A stretch of 64,000 nt of DNA, taken from NCBI GenBank assembly GCA_016711285.1, contig JADJTG010000002.1, positions 434,001-498,000 of the forward strand, read 5' to 3'. Position numbers and translations under genes: made by a program. The DNA comes from Sphingobacteriales bacterium. Lineage in GTDB: Bacteria; Bacteroidota; Bacteroidia; Chitinophagales; UBA2359. Shown piece by piece: positions 9,701-17,782 of the stretch. The notes under the pieces were generated by a model. It made no database searches. It was not told the origin of the DNA and saw nothing but the letters and a program-made list of their open reading frames with translations. Numbering within the stretch: the stretch's first letter is position 1; each line of letters starts with the position of its first letter.

Positions 9701-10055
9701 CCAACGCTCGGCACAGCCCGCCCTCGCAGAGTTGGAAGGGCTGAAACAGGTGGAAAACAATTTGCAAACGCTGGAAATGCAGTTCAACGGAGACGGCTCT
9801 TTGGCAAAACGCGAGTTTGAAACATTGCCCGGCTTGAAGGGTCGTTTTGACAATATGCTGTACAATTTGTTTTATGTAAGCGGCGAGTTGCCCGGCACTT
9901 ATGTAGAGTCAATGAAAATTGTGAAAAAGCAATTCAACGAAGCCTACAAACTTTTGCAAAGCACCGACCAACAAATAGATACCATAGCGGGAAATTTAGA
10001 ACAAAAAGGCGCACCTTATATTCCGGGGCGTTTGCCAAAATGGAAAGCTGATTAA
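6768..10055 (+). CDS. Secreted VPS10/sortilin-like BNR-repeat protein
   Basis: 1,095 residues from ATG 6768, chosen because it opens a signal peptide (MYKKILCFLWLGATITAWA, cut before QKKDEKK). The first ~700 residues are a beta-propeller made of many Asp-box/BNR motifs of the S-x-DGG-x-x-W type (SSNGGTTF, SEDGGKSF, STDGGKNW, TTDGGKNW, TLDGGKSW), as in sortilin/VPS10 and bacterial 'glycosyl hydrolase' annotations. The last ~300 residues include a beta region (FRHEMTSPTTL) and a helical segment (ELAQLRRTIDAADNYRNELG). No T9SS domain. It may act on or bind extracellular protein or glycan; the annotation as a hydrolase is not supported by visible catalytic residues. Confidence 0.85.
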   Translation: MYKKILCFLWLGATITAWAQKKDEKKDEKLPKEPFVNEDTYSALNFRSIGPAVTSGRISDLAIHPTQPHIWYVAAASGGVWKSSNGGTTFEPLFDEQGSFSIGCLTLDPNNPNVLWVGSGENNNQRSVAYGDGIYKSEDGGKSFTNMGLKNSEHIGKIAIDPRNSNTIYVAAYGPLWSAGGDRGIYKSTDGGKNWKKILEVSENTGFNEIHIDPNNPDVLYATAHQRRRHVWTYISGGPESAIYKSTNGGETWDKLKGGLPAGDVGRISMAIPAGNPDLLYALIEADNESKGLYRSTNRGASWEKQSSHSTAGNYYCEIICDPTNAERIYSMDTWLQVSHDGGKTFKKVGEKTKHVDNHAMWIDPRNPQHWLVGCDGGLYETYDAAATWNFKTNLPITQFYRVAVDNAEPFYNIYGGTQDNNTLGGPSRTFSASGITNWDWFVTVGGDGFEPAIDPTNPDIVYSQWQYGGLIRYDKKSGQIIDIKPQEMEGDAALRWNWDSPLAISHHHPERIYYAANRLFRSDNRGDSWTAISGDLTRQTDRNKLPVMGKVWSVDAVAKNQSTSYYGNIVSFSESPKNENILYAGTDDGLIQVTTDGGKNWTKYERFGGIPENTYISFLLASQYDENTVYAVFNNHKNGDFKPYISISKDKGKTWTALQNNLPERGSVYCIAEDHKNPNLLFAGTEFGVFFTLDGGKSWLQMKGGLPTIAVKDIAIQQRENDLVLATFGRGFYVLDDYSVLQTLKKEDFDKKGTIFSVKDAPMYLERYPLGDKGKGDKGDAFYVAPNPPAGAVFTYFVKDDYKSIKKLRKEREAEILKKNGTISYPTNDSLRLEDNEEAPYLLFVIQDDAGNTVRSLRGAAKKGMGRVSWDFRHEMTSPTTLQAAETDKYDPPQSGMLAIPGSYTVQMLLIKNGKSEALSEAVPFRIYPLMQRTLPAKQKEYETFSKELAQLRRTIDAADNYRNELGEKVKHLKVAAQRSAQPALAELEGLKQVENNLQTLEMQFNGDGSLAKREFETLPGLKGRFDNMLYNLFYVSGELPGTYVESMKIVKKQFNEAYKLLQSTDQQIDTIAGNLEQKGAPYIPGRLPKWKAD

Positions 10056-10075
10056 TCAGCTTATTGAAGAAAATA

Positions 10076-10116
10076 AAAAGCGGCAACTTTCCTGAAAAAA
10101 GTTGCCGCTTTTTTTA
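10076..10116. terminator. Bidirectional intrinsic terminator between converging genes
   Basis: Stem AAGCGGCAACTTT / AAAGTTGCCGCTT with a short loop, A-run before and T-run after, between the VPS10 gene (+) ending at 10055 and the M28 peptidase gene (-) ending at 10157. Confidence 0.9.
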
Positions 10117-10156
10117 TTACCGTTTTTTATTGCCGTTTTTTAAAAACTGAAAAATA

Positions 10157-11554
10157 CTATTTCAGTCCATATTTATCCAATAAATACACCAAAGATGTAA
10201 TGCTGGCTGCTCCTAATTCCAATTCTCTTTTATTAACGGCTTCAAATACATCAGTTTCGCAATGATGATAATCAAAATAACGCTGTGGGTCGGGAACAAA
10301 ACCGATAAGCGGCACATTTTGCTCGCGCAAAACATCAATATCAGCACCGCCGCCGCCTGCTTCAAAATGGTGGAGGCGATAGGGCGAAAATAGGTTTTTC
10401 CACGATTGCACTTTGCTCAGGCATTGGTTGCGCACTAAATCATTGCCATCAAACTCAAAGCCGCGCGGCGCAAAGCCGCCTCTGTCCGATTCTATAGCAG
10501 CGATGTGCATTTCTTTGCGGCGTTTGCTTTCTTCGGCATATTTTTTTGCCCCACGTCCGCCGTTTTCTTCATTTGTAAACAACACAACACGAATCGTGCG
10601 CAAAGGTTTTATTTTCAGCTTTTTATATAAATGCAGCACTTCCATTACATGCACCACGCCCGCACCGTCATCGTGTGCGCCTTCGCCCAAATCCCAACTA
10701 TCCAAATGCGCACCCACCAAAATAATTTCGTTGGGAAATTTAGAGCCTTTAATTTCTGCCACTACATTATTTGCTGTCACTTCGCCTTTGGTGGCACATT
10801 CCAAATTGATACTCACATTTGTTTTATTATCCGTACCAATTCCGTTTAAAAAATCAGCACCTACGGTGCTGATAGCCACTGCCGGAATAGAGAAATTGGT
10901 TTGGTACATCGTGATTCCGGTATGCGGATAGTCGTCTTTTTTGTGGGTCATAGAGCGCACGATGGCGGCGGCAGCTCCATATTTAGCGGCTTCGGCAGGT
11001 CCGTTTACACGTTGCTCCACTGCTTCGCTGTAAGCATCAAAAGGGTCAATTTTGGTGGCACTCATCGGGCGGTTGAAAAAAACGATTTTGTTTTTCACAC
11101 CTTTTTCGCCCAAAGCCGCCAACTGGCTCAACTGCTCCACCACAAGCAATTCGCCTTTTACGCCTTGTGTGGGTGTAGCGGGCGAGCCGCCCAAAGCGCA
11201 TACTTTCAGGCTGCGCATAATATTATTTTGCAACACTACTTCGGCAGTTTGTTTTCTGCCGCGTATCCACTGCGACACGCTCACAGGTTGCAAATACACG
11301 GTATCGGCGAGGCGGCTCAGGGTTTGTTGCGCCCATTTTTCGGCGGCGGCGGCTCCGGACGAGCCACTGAGCCGGTGTCCGATATTTTTACACAGATGGC
11401 GGAGGTTTTCGTAGCTGCTGCCATAAAGCAACTCTTTATGGTAAATTTGCTCTATCACTTTATCGTCGCTTTGCTCCTGAATGGGCTTGTCGTTGGCAAC
11501 AAAATAAGTGTTCAAACCAAAAATGCACGAAAGAAATAAAGTAGTCAGTTTCAT
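10157..11554 (-). CDS. M28-family zinc metallopeptidase (carboxypeptidase Q-like)
   Basis: 465 residues; N-terminal signal-like segment (MKLTTLFLSCIFGLNTYFVA), so periplasmic or exported. M28 zinc ligands are visible in order: GAHLDSWDLGEGAHDDGAG (His and bridging Asp), FTNEENGGRGA (Glu pair), ESDRGGFAPRGF (Asp) and YHHCETDVF (His). The HLDSWDLG-AHDDGAG pattern is that of the plasma glutamate carboxypeptidase (carboxypeptidase Q) branch, which removes amino acids from small peptides. A PA-like insert occupies roughly residues 130-260. Length is normal for the group and nothing essential is missing. Confidence 0.88.
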   Translation of the reverse strand: MKLTTLFLSCIFGLNTYFVANDKPIQEQSDDKVIEQIYHKELLYGSSYENLRHLCKNIGHRLSGSSGAAAAEKWAQQTLSRLADTVYLQPVSVSQWIRGRKQTAEVVLQNNIMRSLKVCALGGSPATPTQGVKGELLVVEQLSQLAALGEKGVKNKIVFFNRPMSATKIDPFDAYSEAVEQRVNGPAEAAKYGAAAAIVRSMTHKKDDYPHTGITMYQTNFSIPAVAISTVGADFLNGIGTDNKTNVSINLECATKGEVTANNVVAEIKGSKFPNEIILVGAHLDSWDLGEGAHDDGAGVVHVMEVLHLYKKLKIKPLRTIRVVLFTNEENGGRGAKKYAEESKRRKEMHIAAIESDRGGFAPRGFEFDGNDLVRNQCLSKVQSWKNLFSPYRLHHFEAGGGGADIDVLREQNVPLIGFVPDPQRYFDYHHCETDVFEAVNKRELELGAASITSLVYLLDKYGLK

Positions 11555-11636
11555 TATTTTTAGTGTCTGTTTAGTTGTAAAATGTTATGAAGGCAATATT
11601 AAGCATTAAATACCATATTTTTAACAAGTATGTGTC

Positions 11637-12128
11637 TTACTTTATTTTTTTTAATATATCTCCCGAAAACAAGAAAGGTAATAAATCCAAACCGGAGCGC
11701 AACACGCCATATTCGTTTTTTCCTACCAAAATAATGCGCAGTGGCTGTTGAGATTTATGCTCATACTCTGCGATTACTTGCCGGCAAGCTCCGCACGGAA
11801 ACACAAAATCTTCTAAGTGGAGTTGTTCGTAATTTACGGTAACGGCGAGGCTCAACATCGGCACATCGGGATAGTTGGCAGAGGCATAAAACAGGGTTAC
11901 ACGCTCGGCACACAAGCCACTCGGATAAGCGGCGTTTTCTTGGTTATTGCCACTCACAATGGCACCATTGGCGAGCAATACGGCGCAGCCCACCTGAAAT
12001 TTGGAGTAAGGCGCGTAGGCGTTTTTACAAGCGACCTGCGCTGCTTGAATGAGCTGTTGCTCTTGTATATTAAAATCTCCGATTTTGTCGAAAATTTGCA
12101 GGGATAGCGATATATTAATTTCTTTCAT
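11637..12128 (-). CDS. cdd: Cytidine deaminase
   Basis: 163 residues from ATG 12128 (MKEINISLSLQIFDKIGDFN); the frame is open further upstream but those residues look unlike a cytidine deaminase. Deaminates cytidine and deoxycytidine to uridine/deoxyuridine in pyrimidine salvage. Substrate motif YAPYSKFQVGCAVL, zinc-binding catalytic motif CAERV (Cys, Glu) and PCGACRQV (two Cys) are all present. Typical homotetrameric-type length slightly extended at the C-terminus (SGDILKKIK). Stands alone between the M28 peptidase and START-like genes. Confidence 0.93.
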   Translation of the reverse strand: MKEINISLSLQIFDKIGDFNIQEQQLIQAAQVACKNAYAPYSKFQVGCAVLLANGAIVSGNNQENAAYPSGLCAERVTLFYASANYPDVPMLSLAVTVNYEQLHLEDFVFPCGACRQVIAEYEHKSQQPLRIILVGKNEYGVLRSGLDLLPFLFSGDILKKIK

Positions 12129-12283
12129 CTTTTTTTTGAAATTAAATACACATAAAAAAACAAGCACATCAAAAAAAACGCTGACGATGACAGCGACAAC
12201 AAAAGCCCGCATATCAGCAGGCATTATCATACAAAAAACATACAAAAATGGCGTGGTGGTGTGGAGAAAAAAGCGGGAGAAAA

Positions 12284-12667
12284 TTAATTTTTGCCGCCGA
12301 TACTACCCATTAATTTATCAATGGTAATATCCCAAAAAAGTTTTTCATCGGCTACTTCATTTTTGTTCAGAAACTTGGTAATGTACAACATCGTATCATT
12401 GCCAATTTCGGTTTTGCCGATGCGAAACTCTATATATTCATCGTCTTCGCAATCTTCCATACGATAACGCACAAATTCATCTTCTTCACAATCCAACAAC
12501 TCGGCTTGCTCGGAGCTACCGTCCCAATAAAAGGTATATTCATTTTCAAAACTATCCACATGATCGGCAAACCACTGCGATAAACCTTCGGGGGTGGTGA
12601 GAAAACTATATAAAATACTGGGCGAGGAACGCACGTAATACTCAAAAACTACTTTTTGTCTGGACAT
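12284..12667 (-). CDS. START-like domain (SRPBCC/AHSA1-type) protein
   Basis: 127 residues, small cytoplasmic protein. The N-terminal pattern EYYVRSSPSILYSFLTTPEGLSQWFAD is the hallmark of AHSA1/START-like helix-grip folds, followed by alternating beta strands rich in Asp/Glu (CEEDEFVRYRMEDCEDDEYIEF) and a C-terminal helix (KLFWDITIDKLMGSI). A conserved Bacteroidota family of unknown ligand. Divergent from rpoD, 320 bp away. Confidence 0.8.
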   Translation of the reverse strand: MSRQKVVFEYYVRSSPSILYSFLTTPEGLSQWFADHVDSFENEYTFYWDGSSEQAELLDCEEDEFVRYRMEDCEDDEYIEFRIGKTEIGNDTMLYITKFLNKNEVADEKLFWDITIDKLMGSIGGKN

Positions 12668-12987
12668 TTCTTAGTACAATTTTCAAAGCGCAATGATATA
12701 AAATAAAATGTATTTTTGTATAAGTAAGTATATTTTTTTTAAAAAAAATCAATTTTCGCAACTAAAAATACCCTTGTAACGTTGCTATTCAGTCATGAAA
12801 AGGCAAAAATGGTTTTATTTTGTAAAAGTTTTTTTAATTTTTTGTAAGTTGTAGGTTACTTTTGCGAAACTTTTATGATTTAACACTTTTTTTAGGTGTT
12901 TTTTATATAAAAAATACCGGATTGTGTTTTTTTTTATTATTATACATTCATTACTTGTCACTTTTATTTATTTTTTGAGATTTTATT
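12668..12987. promoter_or_regulatory. Divergent intergenic region upstream of rpoD
   Basis: 320 bp of very AT-rich sequence without a gene. TACTTTTG at 12857-12864 fits TAnnTTTG and could be the rpoD -7 box, about 124 bp from the ATG at 12988, leaving a long A/T-run leader. No clear -33 element and no hairpin of note. Confidence 0.4.
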
Positions 12988-13857
12988 ATGAGGCAGCTAA
13001 AAATAACTAAATCCATTACCAATCGCGAGAGCCAGTCGCTGGAAAAATATTTGCAGGAAATTGGGAAGGTGGATTTGCTCACGCCGGAAGAGGAGGTGGA
13101 GTTGGCAAAGCGGATTAAAGCGGGAGACCAAGATGCGTTGGAACGATTGACAAAAGCCAATTTGCGTTTTGTGGTTTCGGTTGCAAAGCAATATCAGAAT
13201 CAGGGTTTGTCGTTGAGCGATTTAATCAATGAGGGCAATTTGGGCTTAATTAAGGCGGCGCAGCGTTTTGATGAAACGCGAGGCTTTAAATTTATTTCGT
13301 ATGCGGTGTGGTGGATTCGTCAGTCCATTTTGCAGGCTTTGGCGGAGCAATCGCGTATTGTGCGCCTGCCGCTGAACAAAGTGGGTTCGCTGAACAAAAT
13401 CAACAAGGCGTTTTCGGCATTGGAGCAGGAGTTTGAGCGCGAGCCCTCGCCCGAAGAATTGGCGAATGTGCTCGAAATTGAATCGGACGAAGTAGAAACC
13501 ACTTTGGGGGTTGCCGCGCGCCATGTGAGCGTAGATGCGCCGTTTCAGGAAGGCGAAGACAACTCGCTCCTCGATGTACTCGAAAACACCGGCACGCCGC
13601 GCACCGACAGAGGCTTGGATTATTTGGAGTCGTTGCGCCTCGAAATAGAACGCTCCCTGAGCACTTTGAGCGAACGCCAGAAAGACGTTATCAAATTGTA
13701 TTTCGGTATTGGTGTGGAGCATAGTATGAGCTTGGAAGACATCGGCGACCGCTTCGGGCTTACCCGCGAGCGCGTGCGGCAGATTAAAGACAAAGCCATC
13801 AACAAATTGCGCGTAACGACCCGCAGCAAATTGCTCAAATCGTATTTGGGCAATTAA
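12988..13857 (+). CDS. rpoD: Primary RNA polymerase sigma factor (sigma-70, RpoD/SigA)
   Basis: 289 residues, the short Bacteroidota form lacking region 1.1 and the non-conserved insert. Region 1.2 (SLEKYLQEIGKVDLLTPEEE), region 2 (NLRFVVSVAKQYQNQGLSLS, then LINEGNLGLIKAAQRFDETR and YAVWWIRQSILQALAEQ), region 3 (PLNKVGSLNKINKAFSALEQ) and region 4 with its helix-turn-helix (MSLEDIGDRFGLTRERVRQI) are complete. Directs RNA polymerase to TTG/TAnnTTTG promoters, examples of which are seen throughout this window. Followed by a strong terminator, so monocistronic. Confidence 0.97.
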   Translation: MRQLKITKSITNRESQSLEKYLQEIGKVDLLTPEEEVELAKRIKAGDQDALERLTKANLRFVVSVAKQYQNQGLSLSDLINEGNLGLIKAAQRFDETRGFKFISYAVWWIRQSILQALAEQSRIVRLPLNKVGSLNKINKAFSALEQEFEREPSPEELANVLEIESDEVETTLGVAARHVSVDAPFQEGEDNSLLDVLENTGTPRTDRGLDYLESLRLEIERSLSTLSERQKDVIKLYFGIGVEHSMSLEDIGDRFGLTRERVRQIKDKAINKLRVTTRSKLLKSYLGN

Positions 13858-13880
13858 GGGTAAAAAAAATAACCGTAAGA

Positions 13881-13920
13881 AAAGCACCGTGTATTATTTA
13901 ATTTACACGGTGCTTTTTTT
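13881..13920 (+). terminator. rpoD intrinsic terminator
   Basis: Perfect 13-bp stem AAAGCACCGTGTA / TACACGGTGCTTT (13881-13893, 13904-13916) followed by T residues, 24 bp after the rpoD stop. The following 250 bp to the glycosyltransferase start are AT-rich with nothing else recognised. Confidence 0.92.
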
Positions 13921-14169
13921 TATGTGTCTGCTCCGCCGATTCGTTATTAATAAAAGAGGCTGCTATTTATAGCTTCTATAACAAAAAAACAATGTTTCTT
14001 ATCAGATGCGCAATCAAAATCGTTTTGAAATAATACGCTAAGTATTATTTTGATTTTTAAATAATTCCTTTTTAATTTTTAATTTTGTGCTTTGATATAA
14101 AAGTTATTTTTTTGATATAAAAAATACTTTTATTTGTGCGTACTTTTTCATCAAAATGGCGTTTTTTTA

Positions 14170-15594
14170 ATGAAAAGATTAAAAGTTTTAATGCTGGGCT
14201 GGGAGTTTCCGCCCCTCATCAACGGCGGTTTGGGTATCGCCTGCTTCGGTATGGCGAAAGCCTTGGCAAAATATGCCGATTTGCACATCATCATTCCGCG
14301 CTCCGACCCCGAATATCAACTCCAAAACATCACCCTCACCGGTTTGAACAACCTCAAACCGCAGGATTTGCGCGGCGAAATGGTGCAGCACTGGGTAGAA
14401 GAAAAAGAGGATTTTGAATATGTACGCATCTTAGACCACTACGAAACTTTTGCCAAAGTAGAAGAAATTCCGATAAACATAGACCCCTACAACGACTGGA
14501 GCGAAGAAAAAAAAGTGGTGCGTTTTGGCACTACTCAACGCCAAATGCCTGTAATAGAGCAGAGCAGTCGCCCCAAACGCCGGCAGCTCCACGGCGGCGG
14601 CTTTGAGGATATTAATGAGCAGGAGATGCTCGCCGAATTGGAGATTTTTAAGCAGGGCGAACTCTACGACAAGTCGGTGCAGCAGCGGGTGTATGCCTTT
14701 GCCAAATACGCCGCCAAACTCGCCCAACATTTGGATTTTGACGTAATACACGCCCACGACTGGATGACGGTGCTGGCGGGGGCAGAAATCAAAAAAATCA
14801 GTGGCAAACCCCTCGTGTGGCACGCCCACGCCCTGATGTACGACCGCGCCGGTCCCGAAGGGCGCGGCTTTATCTACGATGTAGAAAAATATGCGATGGA
14901 AATTGCCGATGCCATCGTGCCCGTGAGCTACTACACCGGCACTATCATTCACAAATACTTGGGCATACAATCGCGCAAAATTTATCCCATTCACAATGGC
15001 GTAGATCCGGTGAAGGTTTTTCATGAGCCGAAGCGTTTTCCCGAAAAATTAGTGTTGTTTCTGGGGCGCATTACCGGACAAAAAGGACCCGAAACTTTTT
15101 TGGAAATTGCCGAAAAGGTAATCAACAAAACCGACAAGGTGCGCTTTGTGATGGCAGGAGACGGCGACCGCCTCAAACGCCTCATTGAAGGCGGAGCGTA
15201 CAAACAGGTGGGCAATAAATTTCATTTTACCGGATTTTTAGACCGCGAAAAAGTAAACAAACTACTCGCTATGGCTGATGTGTATTGTATGCCTTCGGTG
15301 TCGGAGCCTTTCGGGTTGTCGGCGTTGGAGGCGGCGCAATTTGGTATTCCTACGGTAATTTCCAAGCAGTCGGGTGCGGCAGAAGTAATGACGCACGCCC
15401 TCAAAGCCGATTTTTGGGACATCAACCTGATGGCGAAGCAAATTGTAGAACTCATTGAAAACGAGCCGCTTAAAGACAAAATTGTAGAAGAAAGCTTTAA
15501 GGATTTACAAAAACTAACTTGGGAGCATTGCGCCGAAAAATTAGTAAAAGTATTTGCGAAAGTGATACACGAGCAAGGACAAAACGCGGCGTAA
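14170..15594 (+). CDS. Glycosyltransferase (GT4/GT5-like, glycogen/starch synthase related)
   Basis: 474 residues from ATG 14170 (MKRLKVLMLGWEFPPLINGG); upstream in-frame codons give no sensible protein. GT-B fold: the N-terminal nucleotide-sugar acceptor half begins with the glycine-rich loop GWEFPPLINGGLG, as in starch synthases. DVIHAHDWMTVLAG and WHAHALMYDRAGPEGRGF precede the C-terminal donor half with FLGRITGQKGPETFLEIAEK and the E-x7-E motif SEPFGLSALEAAQFG. The donor could be ADP- or UDP-glucose. In Bacteroidota this type is often assigned to alpha-glucan synthesis, but acceptor and donor cannot be settled here. Confidence 0.85.
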   Translation: MKRLKVLMLGWEFPPLINGGLGIACFGMAKALAKYADLHIIIPRSDPEYQLQNITLTGLNNLKPQDLRGEMVQHWVEEKEDFEYVRILDHYETFAKVEEIPINIDPYNDWSEEKKVVRFGTTQRQMPVIEQSSRPKRRQLHGGGFEDINEQEMLAELEIFKQGELYDKSVQQRVYAFAKYAAKLAQHLDFDVIHAHDWMTVLAGAEIKKISGKPLVWHAHALMYDRAGPEGRGFIYDVEKYAMEIADAIVPVSYYTGTIIHKYLGIQSRKIYPIHNGVDPVKVFHEPKRFPEKLVLFLGRITGQKGPETFLEIAEKVINKTDKVRFVMAGDGDRLKRLIEGGAYKQVGNKFHFTGFLDREKVNKLLAMADVYCMPSVSEPFGLSALEAAQFGIPTVISKQSGAAEVMTHALKADFWDINLMAKQIVELIENEPLKDKIVEESFKDLQKLTWEHCAEKLVKVFAKVIHEQGQNAA

Positions 15595-15631
15595 CCTTGT
15601 TTTTTTTTGTTTGATATTTTGCTGTTCCCGA

Positions 15632-15671
15632 CACCTGTACGAGGTGCTCGCAACAGCGAGCGTTTTCTTTT
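15632..15671 (+). terminator. Intrinsic terminator after the glycosyltransferase
   Basis: Two small adjacent hairpins, CACCT/AGGTG and GCTCGC-AACA-GCGAGC (15646-15661), followed by GTTTTCTTTT; 50 bp after the stop at 15594. This marks the end of core sequence before the R-M cassette. Confidence 0.65.
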
Positions 15672-15881
15672 ATAAAAGCATCGCCCCTAAAAGCCACCTT
15701 TCTTTTTTTTGTTTTTTGTGGATATAATAAATCCATACAAAATGCTGACAGAAGGTTGTTTGCCGACACCCCAAAACGACCGTGCAAAAATTCAATATTT
15801 GAACAAAATCTAAATTCTAAACCGACCGCTAACCGAAAATTTTATTGTAAATTTAAAATCTCTAATTGAATAAAAATTAGA

Positions 15882-16802
15882 ATGGCTGAGAATAAAATAG
15901 CAAAACCTTTTTTGAAATGGGCAGGTGGAAAAACACAACTCATTAACGACATTGAACGGACTTTGCCGACAAACATAACGAAGAAAAATTTCACATACAT
16001 CGAACCTTTTGTTGGTAGCGGTGCTATTCTTTTTTGGATGATTAATAACTTTCCAAACCTAAAAAAAGCAGTAATTAACGACATCAACGAAGATTTAATA
16101 AATACATATAAAACAATCGCTTCAAATCCAAAAGAACTGATTTCAATACTCGAAATTTTGCAGAACCAATATCACACTTTGGAAGGAAACGAGGACAATA
16201 AAAAACGCTATTACTACGAAAAAAGAGAATTGTACAACACAAGAAAAGAAGAACTAAGCGGACAAGCCGCTTTGTTTATTTTTCTTAATCGTACTTGCTT
16301 TAACGGTTTGTATAGAGTGAATAGCAAAAATTTGTACAATGTTCCAATGGGCGGTTATAAAAAACCAACCATTTGCGACAAAGAAAATATTTTGGCGGTA
16401 AGCGAAGCATTGCAAAAAGTTGAAATTTTATGCGGAGACTTTGAGCAAACACTTGATTTTGCTGAACAAAATACGCTATTTTATTTCGATCCACCATACA
16501 AACCATTAAGTGAAACATCAAGTTTTAATTCGTATGCAAAAGACGAATTTAACGATAGCGAACAAATTCGTTTGAGAGATTTTTGTAACAAACTCGACAC
16601 ATTAAATCACACTTGGATTCTGAGTAATTCAGATGTTAAAGGAAAAAATAGTAATGATAATTTCTTTGACGACCTATATGCTGATTTTAATATCCAACGA
16701 GTAGATGCAAGGAGAAGTATAAATGCAAATCCAGAGAAAAGAGGGGAATTAACTGAGCTACTTATTACCAACAAAACAAAAAAAACCTTTATTACAATTT
16801 AA
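15882..16802 (+). CDS. Adenine-specific DNA methyltransferase, D12/Dam class (DpnM-like)
   Basis: 306 residues. Alpha-class N6-adenine methyltransferase: KPFLKWAGGKTQLI at the N-terminus, the SAM-binding motif YIEPFVGSGAILFWM, then the catalytic DPPY (FYFDPPYKPLS, near residue 205), in the order seen in Dam, DpnM and M.EcoRV. A target-recognition insert contains FLNRTCFNGLYRVNS, as in GATC-specific enzymes. It should protect host DNA, most likely at GATC, from the neighbouring nuclease (12 bp downstream). First gene of a five-gene R-M cassette. Confidence 0.93.
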   Translation: MAENKIAKPFLKWAGGKTQLINDIERTLPTNITKKNFTYIEPFVGSGAILFWMINNFPNLKKAVINDINEDLINTYKTIASNPKELISILEILQNQYHTLEGNEDNKKRYYYEKRELYNTRKEELSGQAALFIFLNRTCFNGLYRVNSKNLYNVPMGGYKKPTICDKENILAVSEALQKVEILCGDFEQTLDFAEQNTLFYFDPPYKPLSETSSFNSYAKDEFNDSEQIRLRDFCNKLDTLNHTWILSNSDVKGKNSNDNFFDDLYADFNIQRVDARRSINANPEKRGELTELLITNKTKKTFITI

Positions 16803-16813
16803 AATTAAAACAA

Positions 16814-17428
16814 ATGGTTACCAGAATAATTGCTATTCGAAATCTTGAAAAATATATAGGGCAAGATTTATCCGAATTGGCAAAAAAATTTGACATTACT
16901 CCTTATTTGAATGGGAAGCAAAATAAAGGGTGGAAAGGTTTAACACTCGAACATTTAGCTGGACTTTCAAATGACAATAAACAAGCTCCGAATGGACTTG
17001 GTTTTGAACTTAAATCAAGTGCTTTTTATAAGATAAAGGGAGTTTGGACTCCAAAAGAAACCTTTGCAATCACCATGATAAATCCTATCAACCTGATGGA
17101 AACACCCTTTTTTAAAAGTCATTGTTGGGAGAAATTAAAAGCACTAGTTTATTGTGCCGTTTCGTGGAATGGAAAACATAATGAAAAGTCTGTACTCCTA
17201 CAAGTGCAATCATTTGACTTTTTGGAAAGCAACACACTTATTCAAGAAATAGAAGCAGATTATGAGTTTATACGCAATAAATGTATAGAAAAAGGTTTTT
17301 CATCATTGACAGGTAAAGATGGAAAATGGATACAAGCACGAACGAAAGGTGCAGGACATGGTTCAACAAGTAGAGCCTTTTACGCAAGAAAATCATTAAT
17401 CAAAGAAATAATCAAACTTGACGAATAG
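16814..17428 (+). CDS. MutH/Sau3AI-like type II restriction endonuclease (probably GATC)
   Basis: 204 residues. The N-terminal NKGWKGLTLEHLAGL and GLGFELKSSAFYK match the MutH/Sau3AI nuclease core (MutH has KGW...LLE and the catalytic E-x-K), and the C-terminal SRAFYARKSLIKE resembles MutH's RGFYLKK segment. The E-x-K of the active site is visible (ELK); the upstream catalytic Asp of MutH is not at the usual spacing, an Ala/Asn-containing stretch being there instead. MvaI/BcnI-type nucleases share this fold and are an alternative. Position between a Dam-class and a DpnA-class methyltransferase argues for a restriction enzyme rather than mismatch repair. Confidence 0.75.
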   Translation: MVTRIIAIRNLEKYIGQDLSELAKKFDITPYLNGKQNKGWKGLTLEHLAGLSNDNKQAPNGLGFELKSSAFYKIKGVWTPKETFAITMINPINLMETPFFKSHCWEKLKALVYCAVSWNGKHNEKSVLLQVQSFDFLESNTLIQEIEADYEFIRNKCIEKGFSSLTGKDGKWIQARTKGAGHGSTSRAFYARKSLIKEIIKLDE

Positions 17429-17510
17429 CATATTAGTATCAGGTCATTTTCAAGGTTTAAGAGATTATTTCCTATACATTACTTGTCAAGTAGGGATAAA
17501 ATTCACAAGA

Positions 17511-17723
17511 TTAAAATTTCATCAATTCTGATATAGAAATTTCAAGTCCTTTTGCAATGATGTCTATATTTATTAAAGAAGGATTTCTCTCCCCCCTTTC
17601 AAGCATCCCAATATAGTTTTTGTGTAAGCCACATAATTGCGCAAATTGCTCCTGTGTAAGGCATTTTTTTTGCCTCAAACTCTTTAACTTCAATCCGAAA
17701 GATATTAAAATATTTTCAGCCAT
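17511..17723 (-). CDS. XRE-family helix-turn-helix regulator (R-M controller-like)
   Basis: 70 residues, essentially a single Cro/CI-type HTH domain (LKLKSLRQKKCLTQEQFAQL, then HKNYIGMLERGERNPSLINI). Size and setting fit the controller (C) proteins that time restriction and methylation in type II systems. It is divergent from the small gene at 17783; the 60-bp gap holds an inverted repeat overlapping the putative promoter of the rightward genes. Confidence 0.85.
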   Translation of the reverse strand: MAENILISFGLKLKSLRQKKCLTQEQFAQLCGLHKNYIGMLERGERNPSLINIDIIAKGLEISISELMKF

Positions 17724-17724
17724 A

Positions 17725-17766
17725 AAAACACTTATTGTGTGTTTTAAAAAATTGTTCGTATATTTG
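17725..17766 (+). promoter_or_regulatory. Promoter with overlapping palindromic operator for the rightward R-M genes
   Basis: TTG at 17735-17737 and TATATTTG at 17759-17766 are spaced 21 bp, a good Bacteroidota -33/-7 pair. An inverted repeat AAAACAC (17725-17731) and GTGTTTT (17739-17745), centred on 17735, covers the -33 element and is a plausible binding site for the divergent XRE regulator. Confidence 0.6.
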
Positions 17767-17782
17767 CAAAAGTAACTTAATT

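Noticed and set aside
15594..15881. An extra gene between the glycosyltransferase and cassette 1
   Set aside because: No frame with plausible composition; the stretch holds a terminator and the cassette's left end only.
16814..17428. True mismatch-repair MutH
   Set aside because: Although MutH-like, it lies between two DNA methyltransferases with a controller-type regulator, and Bacteroidota generally lack MutH-directed repair. Restriction is the simpler reading.
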